From Bacillota bacterium (GTDB taxonomy: Bacteria > Bacillota > Dethiobacteria > DTU022 > UBA8154): DNA of 7,000 bases. This document shows positions 1 through 6,613 of the stretch, in pieces. The position numbers and the translations under genes are program-made. Positions within the stretch are counted from its first letter, which is position 1. The number at the start of each line of letters is the position of its first letter. The stretch spans positions 1-7,000 of the forward strand of contig DLUO01000108.1 in assembly GCA_003444595.1 (NCBI GenBank), given 5' to 3'. The notes under the pieces were generated by a model, which saw nothing but the letters and a program-made list of their open reading frames with translations, was not told the origin of the DNA and made no database searches.

Positions 1-90
1 AGTCATAGAAAATGCCGCCACTGTACCCGACGCAGGGCCTCCTTAGGTTTCGGCTACCGGGATCGTTCTCGCTGCATTGACGGATTTTAA
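1..90. other. Unassigned window edge, possible end of an upstream gene
   Basis: Two plus-strand frames are open from the left edge: frame 1 runs to a TAA at 88-90 (ending ...GYRDRSRCIDGF) and frame 2 runs to a TAG at 44-46 (ending ...ATVPDAGPP). Either could be the tail of an upstream gene, and neither is recognisable. The stretch also has nested complementary tracts (CCG near 15 with CGG near 82, GCAG at 32-35 with CTGC near 71-74), so a structured RNA is an alternative. There is too little sequence to decide. Confidence 0.2.
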
Positions 91-91
91 G

Positions 92-121
92 TTAAGTGGT
101 AAGCTCTTTTATAGTTATAAT
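92..121 (+). promoter_or_regulatory. Candidate sigma-A-type promoter of the MFS gene
   Basis: A perfect -10 hexamer TATAAT lies at 116-121, with a poor -35 candidate TTAAGT at 92-97 and an 18-base spacer. Transcription would start about 40 bases before the ATG at 171. A near-consensus TTGACG at 77-82 is also present, but the best -10 at 17 bases from it is weak (TAAGCT). The region is very AT-rich, so a chance TATAAT is possible. Confidence 0.35.
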
Positions 122-150
122 TAATAATTTTTAAATAATAAAAATTATAA
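115..150. repeat. AT-rich inverted repeat overlapping the -10 region
   Basis: Perfect 8-base arms TTATAATT (115-122) and AATTATAA (143-150) flank a 20-base AT-only spacer. The left arm covers the candidate -10 box of the MFS gene, so this could be an operator site. Low-complexity AT sequence makes such dyads fairly easy to get by chance. Confidence 0.3.
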
Positions 151-170
151 TGTGAATTGGGGGAGCGAAG

Positions 171-1373
171 ATGCTCAGCAAAGGCGTAAAAGTTACAATT
201 GCTGGTTCAATCACTAATTTTTTTATTGGAACTTTTTATTCCTGGTCTGTTTTTGCCGATGGCCTGATTTACGATCTGAACTGGTCAAAAGCGGAAGCCT
301 CCTTGCCGTATACGATAGAGGTTTTTATTTTTTCTATAATGATGTTTTTTGCCGGAAGGTTTCAAGACAAAATAGGTGCAAGGAAAGGAGTAACCATCAG
401 CGGGCTGATAACCGGAGTTTCTTTTCTCCTTTGTGCTTTACATCCGACGCCATTGAGTCTGACCTTCTTTTTCGGCATACTGTACGGGACGGGAGCGGCC
501 TTCGGTTACGCCTCGGTCACACCCGTAGCCATGAAATGGTTTCCTCCTGAAAAAAGAGGAATGGTAACCGGATTGGTTGTCATGAGTCTTGGAGCCGGCT
601 CACTATTCTGGCCTCCCCTTTTAAATTTCCTGATCGAAACTTTTGGAATTATAAGGACTTTTTTGCTATGGGGATTACTGTTGCTGGCCGGGATATTATC
701 TATGTCAAGATTAATCTCTGAACCAAATGACTCTCTTCCTGAAAAAGAAGCGGGCAGCTCTGCAGCAAGACTGGAATTGAAAAAGTTCATTTCACAACCG
801 ATTTTTATCCTGCTCTGGTTGATGATGGGGCTTTCGTGCGGAACAGGCTTAATGGTAGTGGGACACCTTGTACAAATAGCCAGGGTCAATTTTCACATGG
901 AGGTTGGCTATCTGCTCGTTTCATTTTTTGCATTATTTAATACCTTGGGCAGGTTCTGCAGCGGATTAATTACTGATCGTATCGGTTATTACAGGGCAAC
1001 GTTTGTTGCTTTCCTTTTAACTTTATGTTCCATGTTGCTCTATCTGGGCGGTGGGGGGTTATTAGCCCTCTTGCCGGGCACAATCCTTTTGGCCTTTAGC
1101 TACGGAAGCCTTTATACCAGTTTCCCGGCCGCAGTAGCGGAGTTGTTTGGGCTGCAAGACTTCGGAGCTTTCTACGGGCTACTGTTTACCTCTGTAGGTA
1201 TCGGTGGCAGTCTAGGACCCTTCCTTGCCGGTTACCTGGCCGATATTTACGGAAATTATAATATGACGTTCGTCCTTGGCATTGCTGCTTCCCTGGGGGC
1301 CTTGTTTTTTGCATTGGTGCTGAAAAACGTTTTGAGAAAAAAGCAACAATTACACTTGCAAGAATATATTTGA
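171..1373 (+). CDS. MFS transporter, OFA (oxalate/formate antiporter-like) family
   Basis: A 400-residue cytoplasmic-membrane permease with about 12 hydrophobic segments split by a hydrophilic central loop (about residues 183-207), the normal size and layout for the major facilitator superfamily. Motif A-like loops occur in both halves: GRFQDKIGARK at 62-72 and GLITDRIGYYRA at 265-276. The KWFPPEKRGMVTG segment (122-134) and the AELFGLQDFGAFYG segment (323-336) are typical of the OFA subfamily, which moves small carboxylates. Around helix 11 the sequence reads FTSVGIGGSLGP; by eye the lysine used by OxlT to bind oxalate seems to be absent, so the substrate is probably not oxalate and I cannot name it. 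The ATG start is set by GGGGGAG at 159-165, five bases upstream. It stands alone: the next gene is 188 bases away and no clear terminator follows. Confidence 0.88.
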   Translation: MLSKGVKVTIAGSITNFFIGTFYSWSVFADGLIYDLNWSKAEASLPYTIEVFIFSIMMFFAGRFQDKIGARKGVTISGLITGVSFLLCALHPTPLSLTFFFGILYGTGAAFGYASVTPVAMKWFPPEKRGMVTGLVVMSLGAGSLFWPPLLNFLIETFGIIRTFLLWGLLLLAGILSMSRLISEPNDSLPEKEAGSSAARLELKKFISQPIFILLWLMMGLSCGTGLMVVGHLVQIARVNFHMEVGYLLVSFFALFNTLGRFCSGLITDRIGYYRATFVAFLLTLCSMLLYLGGGGLLALLPGTILLAFSYGSLYTSFPAAVAELFGLQDFGAFYGLLFTSVGIGGSLGPFLAGYLADIYGNYNMTFVLGIAASLGALFFALVLKNVLRKKQQLHLQEYI

Positions 1374-1561
1374 TTTATAATACGCAATCAATATGTACTT
1401 AGCGGGGTAGCAGAAAAATCCATAAGCGGTTCAGTAGCTCAAAGCCCTTAGACTTAGACTAGCCACTTTACGGAGAAGTGTAGGACTCTGATTAAATAGT
1501 TTCGCAAAAAAAAGAGATAATAACAAATGGACAAAAAAATACTATAACAGGATAAAACTCT
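1374..1561. other. Intergenic spacer, no gene seen
   Basis: All frames are short and interrupted. It contains a tandem CTTAGA pair (1447-1458) and a small hairpin CACTT-(7)-AAGTG around 1464-1480, followed by an A-rich stretch. A weak promoter candidate for the next gene is GATAAT at 1516-1521 with TTAAAT at 1492-1497 (18-base spacer). The GC-containing block 1400-1490 looks unlike ordinary AT-rich spacer and could be part of an untranslated RNA, but I recognise no family. Confidence 0.35.
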
Positions 1562-2395
1562 ATGAATATTATCCAGATAATATGGATCTTGATTTTAATC
1601 TTCGCTTTTTTACCTGTTCTCAAACAACAGCGCATCAATAATGCCCGTTTAAAAACTTTACGCCTAATTCAAAAGAGAAGATCTTCACAGGTCATAACCC
1701 TTATACACCGGCAAGAATTTTTAAGCTTTCTGGGCATACCCCTTACTCGCTTTATTAACATCGAAGATTCTGAGCTTATACTGAGGGCAATCCGCCTTAC
1801 CCCTGACAGCGTCCCCATTGACCTTGTCCTGCATACCCCGGGCGGCCTGGTTCTGGCTGCCGAGCAAATTGCAACCGCCTTGCAGAAGCATCCCGCCAAA
1901 GTAACCGTTTTTGTTCCGCATTATGCTATGTCAGGGGGCACCTTGATCGCCCTGGCCGCGGACGAAATTGTGATGGATGATAATGCTGTTTTAGGGCCGA
2001 TTGATCCTCAGATTGGAAAATACCCGGCAGCATCCATTCTCAAGGCGGTAGAGCTAAAAAATATAAACAGGGTAGACGACCAGACCATAATTCTGGCAGA
2101 TATAGCCAACAAGGCCGTCAAGCAGGTTGAAGATACCGTATTCCGTCTCCTGCTTAAACACATGGACGATACCAGAGCCAGAGAAGTAGCCCATACACTC
2201 AGTATGGGGAAATGGACCCACGATTTTCCTCTAACCAGCGATATACTAAGGGAGTTCGGTTTACCAATCTCTACAGAAATGCCCGGGGAATTTTACACCC
2301 TTATGAACCTTTATCCCCAGCCAGCGCAAAGGAGGCCGTCGGTCCAATATATGCCGCTGCCCTCAGGAGAAGATGAAAATCGGAAAAAGAGCTAA
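1562..2395 (+). CDS. Membrane-anchored ClpP/SppA-fold serine protease, SDH_sah type
   Basis: A 277-residue protein with one N-terminal hydrophobic helix (about residues 3-20) followed by basic residues, predicting a single membrane anchor with the bulk of the protein in the cytoplasm. The body has the crotonase/ClpP-like protease pattern: IDLVLHTPGG (86-95), a long helix, then VTVFVPHYAMSGGT (114-127), where Ser124 is the expected nucleophile, and NAVLGPIDPQIG (141-152). These motifs are characteristic of the SDH_sah (serine dehydrogenase proteinase) family, relatives of SppA signal-peptide peptidase and the NfeD-linked protease. Family members are thought to degrade membrane-associated peptides or proteins without ATP, but the substrate here is unknown. 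A modest AGGAT site at 1549-1553, eight bases before the ATG, supports the start. There is no NfeD or stomatin partner in the window. The proline- and charge-rich C-terminal tail (about 250-277) is likely flexible. Confidence 0.85.
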   Translation: MNIIQIIWILILIFAFLPVLKQQRINNARLKTLRLIQKRRSSQVITLIHRQEFLSFLGIPLTRFINIEDSELILRAIRLTPDSVPIDLVLHTPGGLVLAAEQIATALQKHPAKVTVFVPHYAMSGGTLIALAADEIVMDDNAVLGPIDPQIGKYPAASILKAVELKNINRVDDQTIILADIANKAVKQVEDTVFRLLLKHMDDTRAREVAHTLSMGKWTHDFPLTSDILREFGLPISTEMPGEFYTLMNLYPQPAQRRPSVQYMPLPSGEDENRKKS

Positions 2396-2425
2396 CCATA
2401 TTATTTTTGGCAGAATTGAAAAGGC

Positions 2426-2452
2426 TGTTACCTGCCTTTAAAACAGGCAACA
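2426..2452 (+). terminator. Weak hairpin after the protease gene, possible terminator
   Basis: TGTTaCCTG (2426-2434) pairs with CAGGcAACA (2444-2452) through a 9-base loop, with one A-C mismatch. It lies about 30 bases past the stop codon, as expected for a terminator, but no run of Ts follows, so termination efficiency is doubtful. Confidence 0.25.
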
Positions 2453-2597
2453 ACTTTATCAACATAATAATATTACGGGCTTTAACCCTAATTCCTGTAA
2501 AAAAATAAGATCTGTAAGATGATTCATCATAACCTTTACTATCATCCCAATCACAGTAGGCCATGGCTAGAACATAGGTAATCATTGTTAACACAGC

Positions 2598-2786
2598 ATG
2601 AGAAACCGGCTCTATTTGGAAAATGCTGGTCTTGTGATATTTCTTGTGGTATTATAGGGTTATAGTAAGATGGGCAGGGAGAGGAGACTGCTACGCTTTG
2701 ACGTTATGCTCCTGCTCTTTGACTTTGAGGGAAAAACCTCCGCAGTAAAGGAAATCAAGCATATTAAAAACGCCTTTAAGCGGTAA
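2598..2786 (+). pseudogene. yraN: Remnant of yraN (UPF0102, endonuclease-like), C-terminal part only
   Basis: The segment reads as one frame broken by a single TAG at 2655-2657. Before the stop it gives MRNRLYLENAGLVIFLVVL. After it, from an ATG at 2670, 38 residues follow that include RRLLRFDVML near the start and KEIKHIKNAF near the end. RFDV followed by (I)xHIxxAF is the C-terminal signature of YraN/UPF0102 proteins, and the YLENAGL piece resembles the helix just before it. Full YraN is about 115-125 residues. Its N-terminal nuclease-fold half (the GExxA, GEID and FVEVK regions) is missing and I could not find it in 2396-2597. yraN commonly lies directly upstream of comM, and here the remnant ends 39 bases before the comM start. 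AGGG at 2656-2659 could still permit translation of the 38-residue piece. The match is from memory of the motif, so it is moderately sure. Confidence 0.55.
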
Positions 2787-2810
2787 GGAAAACCAGGGAT
2801 AAAAACTGCC

Positions 2811-2828
2811 GGGGGGGAGAAAAAAGTG
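2811..2828 (+). promoter_or_regulatory. Ribosome binding site deciding the GTG start of comM
   Basis: GGGGGGGAG at 2811-2819 lies six bases before GTG at 2826-2828. The same G-rich type of site precedes the MFS gene. Translation from this GTG gives the family's expected N-terminus (LSKINTCALLGVEG), so the start is well supported. Confidence 0.75.
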
Positions 2829-4367
2829 CTTTCCAAGATCAACACCTGTGCCCTGCTGGGAGTGGAAGGGTTCCATGTATTTGTCGAGACCGATATAGCC
2901 GGTGGGCTGCCGAACTTTAACCTGGTAGGCCTGGCCGCACCTTCAGTGAAAGAAGCCAGGGAAAGGGTCCGGGCTGCCATTAAAAACAGCGGTTTTGATT
3001 TTCCCGCCCAGCGTATAACAGTCAACCTGGCTCCGGCCGATTTAAGAAAGGACGGCTCTGCCTTTGACCTGGCCATCGCCGCCGGCATCCTGGCTGCTAC
3101 AGATCAGATTCCCTCCGGTTCGCATAGCAACAAAGTCTTTATCGGGGAACTTTCCCTGGACGGGGAAGTAAGGGAGGTCCCGGGAGTAATGGCCATGGCC
3201 GCATTTCTAAAACAGCAGTGCGGTGCAGGTGAATCGTTACAGTTAATATTACCACGCGGAAATGCTGTGGAGGCGGCCCTGTCCGGCAGTATAGCTGTTA
3301 TAGGGGTGGCCAGTTTAAAAGAGATGGTGGCCTACCTGCGGGGCGAACTATCCCTGGAAGAGACAAGGGCAGACCTGGCTACAATTTTTAGCGGTGAAGA
3401 CGAGAAAGCAGCACCCGATTTCAAGGAGGTAAAAGGTCAGATTGCTGCCAAAAGAGGGCTGGAGGTTGCTGCTGCCGGAGGACATAACATCCTGCTCACC
3501 GGTCCGCCCGGCACCGGTAAAACGATGCTGGCCCGCAGAATTCCCTCTATTTTACCTTCTATGACCCTGGACGAGCAATTGGAGGTTACAAAAATACATA
3601 GTGTGGCCGGTCTTCTGCCGAAGGACAGGCCTCTTATTACCCGCAGGCCGTTCCGGGCCCCGCATCACTCCGCCACGATCGCCGGGATACTCGGGGGCGG
3701 AAGAATCCCGCAGCCAGGAGAGGTGAGTCTTGCCCACCTGGGAGTGCTCTTCTTAGACGAGTTTCCTGAGTATTCTCGGGAAGTCCTGGAGGGCTTAAGG
3801 CAGCCTCTGGAAGATGGTGAAGTAGTGATTACAAGGGTGGAAACAGCCGTGCGTTACCCTGCTCGTTTCATGCTCGTTGCTTCACGGAACCCCTGCCCCT
3901 GCGGCTATTACGGACACCCGCGGCGTGAATGCCGCTGTTCCGAGACACAGATTCGCCGCTATCGTATCAAGTCCTCCGGCCCCTTAATGGACCGCATCGA
4001 CCTGCATGTGGAGGTGCCTTCCCTGGAGTACAGAGACCTGGAAGTAGGGAAGGAGGGGGAAAGCTCCGCCAATATCCGTAAGAGAGTGGAGAGAGCCCGT
4101 GCCCTCCAGCGGGAGAGGTTTAAAGAGGCCGGTATCGACTGCAACGCCTCCATGTCCCACCGCCACATCCAGGAGTTTTGCCCCCTGGACAGAGAAACGC
4201 GAAGTCTGCTGCGCCGTGCCTTTGACTCCCTGGCCCTCTCCATGAGGGCTCACGACCGCATTATCAAGGTAGCCCGTACCATCGCCGACCTTTCCGGCGA
4301 AAAAAATATCAGCGCCGAGCATATCGCCGAAGCCATCCAGTACCGCAGCCTGGACCGGAAGTTTTAG
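2826..4367 (+). CDS. comM: ComM/YifB family AAA+ ATPase (Mg-chelatase-like)
   Basis: A 513-residue cytoplasmic AAA+ protein, full length for the family (about 500-510). The N-terminal domain (1 to about 180) has the Lon/ChlI-like fold with the conserved opening of ComM proteins (CALLGVEG, DIAGGLPNFNLVGL, then RVRAAIKNSGFDFP). The AAA+ module has Walker A GPPGTGKT at 226-233 and Walker B VLFLDEF at 307-313. Four cysteines in NPCPCGYYGH...CRC (357, 359, 369, 371) form a likely zinc knuckle. The GPLMDRIDLHVEV segment and the C-terminal AHDRIIKVARTIADL helix are sensor/lid elements. In naturally transformable Gram-negatives, ComM is a hexameric helicase that extends branch migration during integration of incoming DNA. 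Homologues are often labelled 'Mg chelatase' but have no role in chlorophyll synthesis. Its role in this organism is inferred only. A yraN remnant precedes it, no dprA follows, and a short inverted copy of its 5' end occurs at 6980-7000. Confidence 0.95.
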   Translation: MLSKINTCALLGVEGFHVFVETDIAGGLPNFNLVGLAAPSVKEARERVRAAIKNSGFDFPAQRITVNLAPADLRKDGSAFDLAIAAGILAATDQIPSGSHSNKVFIGELSLDGEVREVPGVMAMAAFLKQQCGAGESLQLILPRGNAVEAALSGSIAVIGVASLKEMVAYLRGELSLEETRADLATIFSGEDEKAAPDFKEVKGQIAAKRGLEVAAAGGHNILLTGPPGTGKTMLARRIPSILPSMTLDEQLEVTKIHSVAGLLPKDRPLITRRPFRAPHHSATIAGILGGGRIPQPGEVSLAHLGVLFLDEFPEYSREVLEGLRQPLEDGEVVITRVETAVRYPARFMLVASRNPCPCGYYGHPRRECRCSETQIRRYRIKSSGPLMDRIDLHVEVPSLEYRDLEVGKEGESSANIRKRVERARALQRERFKEAGIDCNASMSHRHIQEFCPLDRETRSLLRRAFDSLALSMRAHDRIIKVARTIADLSGEKNISAEHIAEAIQYRSLDRKF

Positions 4368-4403
4368 GCAGTTATAGTGGATATGCTTTTTCTTCATTAT
4401 TGA

Positions 4404-4419
4404 TGCTTGCCGGCAAGCA
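4404..4419. repeat. 16-bp perfect palindrome, possible comM terminator hairpin
   Basis: TGCTTGCCGGCAAGCA is a perfect 16-base palindrome 36 bases after the comM stop codon. As RNA on the plus strand it would form a 6-bp stem with a CCGG loop. It is followed by CTTCTCATT, only a poor T tract. Placement favours a terminator for comM; perfect symmetry also allows a protein-binding site. Confidence 0.4.
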
Positions 4420-4603
4420 CTTCTCATTGTGACGGGACGATTTACCACTGATCTGATTGGACAGGATAAGTCCGCTGGCAACGGGAATCTCTTACTCTCA
4501 ATGCCGGGAAGAGTCGAGGGTGCAATATAAAGCGAAAGGCTACATCCAATGACCAGAAACCATAGCGTTTAAAAGTTCTTCAGCACTGCCGGGCAAGACC
4601 TAT

Positions 4604-4648
4604 AAAAAAAGGGTTAAACCCAACATTTAATTGTTGGGTTTAACCCTT
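4604..4648 (-). terminator. Strong intrinsic terminator of the minus-strand gene
   Basis: A perfect 17-bp stem pairs AAGGGTTAAACCCAACA (4609-4625) with its complement at 4632-4648 around a 6-base loop. On the minus strand the stem runs into seven Ts (the A run at 4604-4610), the classic intrinsic-terminator form, 94 bases past the stop of the gene at 4742-6418. On the plus strand no T run follows (TTAGAAATC), though the hairpin could still slow read-through from comM. Confidence 0.85.
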
Positions 4649-4741
4649 AGAAATCAAATGCTTTATTTATTCACGCCCTTGGATGACTCATGTTGAATAA
4701 AATGCGTGATATAACAATATAGCTCAGTTAATCTCCTTCAA

Positions 4742-6418
4742 TTAGGTAACAGGTCCAAGAACCGTATATTTAGAAGAAAGGGTCTTGAGTCTGGTCGTAG
4801 CCATCTGCGAATACAATTGTGCCTTAGCATAATGCGATAATGCTTCACTCCATAAAGCCACCTGTTCATTAACAGGTCTGCCTTCAATTTTGGCCAAATA
4901 AGCAAAGCCTGCCCTGTCCATACCACGCTCATATTCTATCATTGCTTCATCCAGCATTTCCCTAATTGATTGGGCAACTAAAAATGTCAGATATGGGGCA
5001 TTCCTGTTTAACTCTTTAGCAAAAAGATTCCTGGCCTCGGAGTAGAATTCCAAAGCTGCCTTATCTGCGCTTTCTGTAACTGTAACAGGATCATCAGCCA
5101 ATTTCAATTTTACATATTCGCCCGTTGCGCCTCCCGGCAGGCCGATACCACTGGGGGTACCTACCTGGAAATATGCTATTAGGTCAACTGGGAAAAAAAT
5201 GCTTTGCGTTACGCTTTCGGGGAAATTGTTCAGCACATTGGGTGACTCTGGCTCATTGTAATGCCACTTCTTCGTGTCAGGATTGTACCAATCATCGGAT
5301 TGATACATTTTTTTTGCAAAATCGAAATCAATTTCGCCTTTGTCAGCGGCAGCCTTAACATACTCCCAAGCGGTTGCATACCTATTGTAAGAATTCGCCA
5401 TTAAATCAATATAAGGTGGTAAATTGTGCTCTTGCAGGGAGGGATTTATTAGATGGTTTGTTTGTACCAAGAATTCAGCCGTTTCACCCGCATCTCCGGG
5501 CACCCTTGTCTCGAAAACATGAGACATACTTTCAAATACAGAAATGTTTCCGCTTACGTCGCTCGTTACAAAGGCTCCCGTAACTCCTGCCCGAGGGGTT
5601 TTTTCTAAATATTCATAAGCCTCAATTGGTGACTTACAATATTGATTTAAATAATGAAAGTACACTTCAGTTACAACACCCCAAGCAGGTGGCCCAAATT
5701 GTGCTGTTAATACCCAGGCAAAGCCTGAACTGTTCATTCCCGAGTTTTGTACTATTGCGCCAGCATAAGGATTCGCAACAAAGCTGTAACCTTCATCAGG
5801 GAAAGCAATTAAGATAAGACTATGCATTGTCTCAATCGGCACCATTTTGCTTATTGATACAATGGGTTTGCCGTCTTTTGTAGCACTGCCCGTTGCTGCA
5901 AAAGCATGGCAGGAATGATACCCTTCAGCAGTTGGTATATCTGACATCGCCAAAGAGCTTTTCACTCCAGTTTCATCTGGGTACGGAGCATCAGGACGAC
6001 ACCACATTTGTGCAGGGTATACCGTTAGTAAGAGAAGATCGAGGTAACTTATATCATACCCTTTTTTCTTTACCCCCGCTTGCATTCCTTCCAGCCACTT
6101 TCTAAGACCGGGGTCATATTTGTCTGCGTAGTACGACCATACCTTCATATCCTTGTATGTAGTTTCTTCCCCAAATGCCTTTATTACATTGCTCTTTAGA
6201 ATTGCCAGATTGCGATAAATTAAAGGGGCAGCCTGCTCACCATACTGATAGCCCATCTCATAGTTGGAACCGGACACTACGATCACTGGCGGCATGGCTG
6301 ATGTATTCTGAGCAGGTGGTATATCTGAAGGCGATGTCGCAGCGGCAGTTGGTACAGGCCAAATCAACAAGCTTAAAATGAGTAACATACCCAGCAATAC
6401 AGTCAATTTCCTTTTCAT
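4742..6418 (-). CDS. Exported C45/AAT-like Ntn hydrolase (acyltransferase/peptidase-like)
   Basis: A 558-residue protein. A signal peptide is clear: KRK, a hydrophobic core, then PVPTAAA|T with likely signal peptidase I cleavage after Ala27; no lipobox cysteine is seen. Residues 45-170 carry the pattern of the acyl-CoA:6-aminopenicillanate acyltransferase (AAT, peptidase C45) group: GYQYGEQAAPLI (57-68), GMQAGVKKKG (111-120) and DLLLLTVYP. HSCHAFAATGSATKDGKPIV (168-187) follows, in which Cys170 is the expected nucleophile exposed by autocleavage. VQTNHLINP (318-326) is another conserved-looking block. Such enzymes hydrolyse or transfer amide-linked acyl groups; the substrate here is unknown. 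It is longer than typical AAT (about 360 residues), and the extra C-terminal part from about 445 is helix-rich. AAGGAGG at 6425-6431, six bases upstream, fixes the ATG. It is monocistronic, ending in the terminator at 4604-4648. Phospholipase-B-like Ntn enzymes are an alternative. Confidence 0.75.
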   Translation of the reverse strand: MKRKLTVLLGMLLILSLLIWPVPTAAATSPSDIPPAQNTSAMPPVIVVSGSNYEMGYQYGEQAAPLIYRNLAILKSNVIKAFGEETTYKDMKVWSYYADKYDPGLRKWLEGMQAGVKKKGYDISYLDLLLLTVYPAQMWCRPDAPYPDETGVKSSLAMSDIPTAEGYHSCHAFAATGSATKDGKPIVSISKMVPIETMHSLILIAFPDEGYSFVANPYAGAIVQNSGMNSSGFAWVLTAQFGPPAWGVVTEVYFHYLNQYCKSPIEAYEYLEKTPRAGVTGAFVTSDVSGNISVFESMSHVFETRVPGDAGETAEFLVQTNHLINPSLQEHNLPPYIDLMANSYNRYATAWEYVKAAADKGEIDFDFAKKMYQSDDWYNPDTKKWHYNEPESPNVLNNFPESVTQSIFFPVDLIAYFQVGTPSGIGLPGGATGEYVKLKLADDPVTVTESADKAALEFYSEARNLFAKELNRNAPYLTFLVAQSIREMLDEAMIEYERGMDRAGFAYLAKIEGRPVNEQVALWSEALSHYAKAQLYSQMATTRLKTLSSKYTVLGPVT

Positions 6419-6433
6419 ATTAAGCCTCCTTCG

Positions 6434-6457
6434 TTAATTTATTAGACTAATCATTAA
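6434..6457. promoter_or_regulatory. Candidate operator dyad in the leader of the minus-strand gene
   Basis: An almost symmetrical inverted repeat reads TTAAT-tt-ATTAG-a-CTAAT-c-ATTAA. The centre ATTAGACTAAT (6441-6451) is a perfect dyad, and it overlaps an 8-base palindrome CATTAATG (6452-6459). It sits between the candidate promoter and the ribosome binding site, where a repressor would block transcription. The sequence is AT-rich, so confidence is limited. Confidence 0.4.
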
Positions 6458-6473
6458 TGTTATTTGGCTTAAA

Positions 6474-6501
6474 AGTATCACCTCTTTCTATAAAAAGTTA
6501 A
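6474..6501 (-). promoter_or_regulatory. Candidate promoter of the Ntn-hydrolase-like gene
   Basis: On the minus strand, TTAACT (6501-6496) and GATACT (6479-6474) are separated by 16 bases, each matching four of six consensus positions. Reading the -10 as an extended TGATACTTT is also possible. The leader would be about 50 bases and would contain the dyad at 6434-6457. Confidence 0.35.
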
Positions 6502-6613
6502 TAACCTCTCCTCCCCAGCCTCCAAATAACCATATTGGTTTCAATTGATTAGTTCGCCACATTTTTAAAAAAACCTGCAATATACGTAATATTTCGAATT
6601 TTAGTTATTTAGG

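Larger units (their letters stand above)
4368..4741. other. Intergenic region between convergent genes, no gene supported
   Basis: This 374-base gap separates comM (+) from the minus-strand Ntn-hydrolase-like gene. The genus-typical dprA is not seen. One plus frame stays open from 4378 to a TAA at 4528-4530 and is protein-like in its later part (GRFTTDLIGQDKSAGN), but it has no ATG and no ribosome binding site, and I do not recognise it; it may be a gene scrap. The supported elements are the palindrome at 4404-4419 and the terminator at 4604-4648. Confidence 0.5.

Noticed and set aside
12..80. Possible 3' part of a cobalamin riboswitch (CCGCCACTGTA)
   Set aside because: The short CCGCCACTGTA resembles a conserved cobalamin-riboswitch segment, but the following B12-box-type AGYCAGGANACCTGCC is not present and the upstream half is outside the window.
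2301..2594. 97-residue minus-strand open frame
   Set aside because: It overlaps the 3' end of the protease gene on the other strand, has no ribosome binding site and shows no recognised motif.
2632..2655. Promoter for comM (TTGTGA with TATTAT, extended TGGTATTAT)
   Set aside because: The extended -10 looks fair, but the -35 candidate is only 12 bases away and no better one exists, so it was not listed as a feature.
3984..4481. 165-residue minus-strand open frame within and after comM
   Set aside because: It lies antisense to the conserved C-terminal part of comM; its length reflects the GC-rich codon use of comM, and it has no initiation signal.
5125..6381. Several plus-strand frames of 60-77 residues opposite the Ntn-hydrolase gene
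   Set aside because: All are antisense shadows of the minus-strand gene, which has a signal peptide, a good ribosome site and a terminator.
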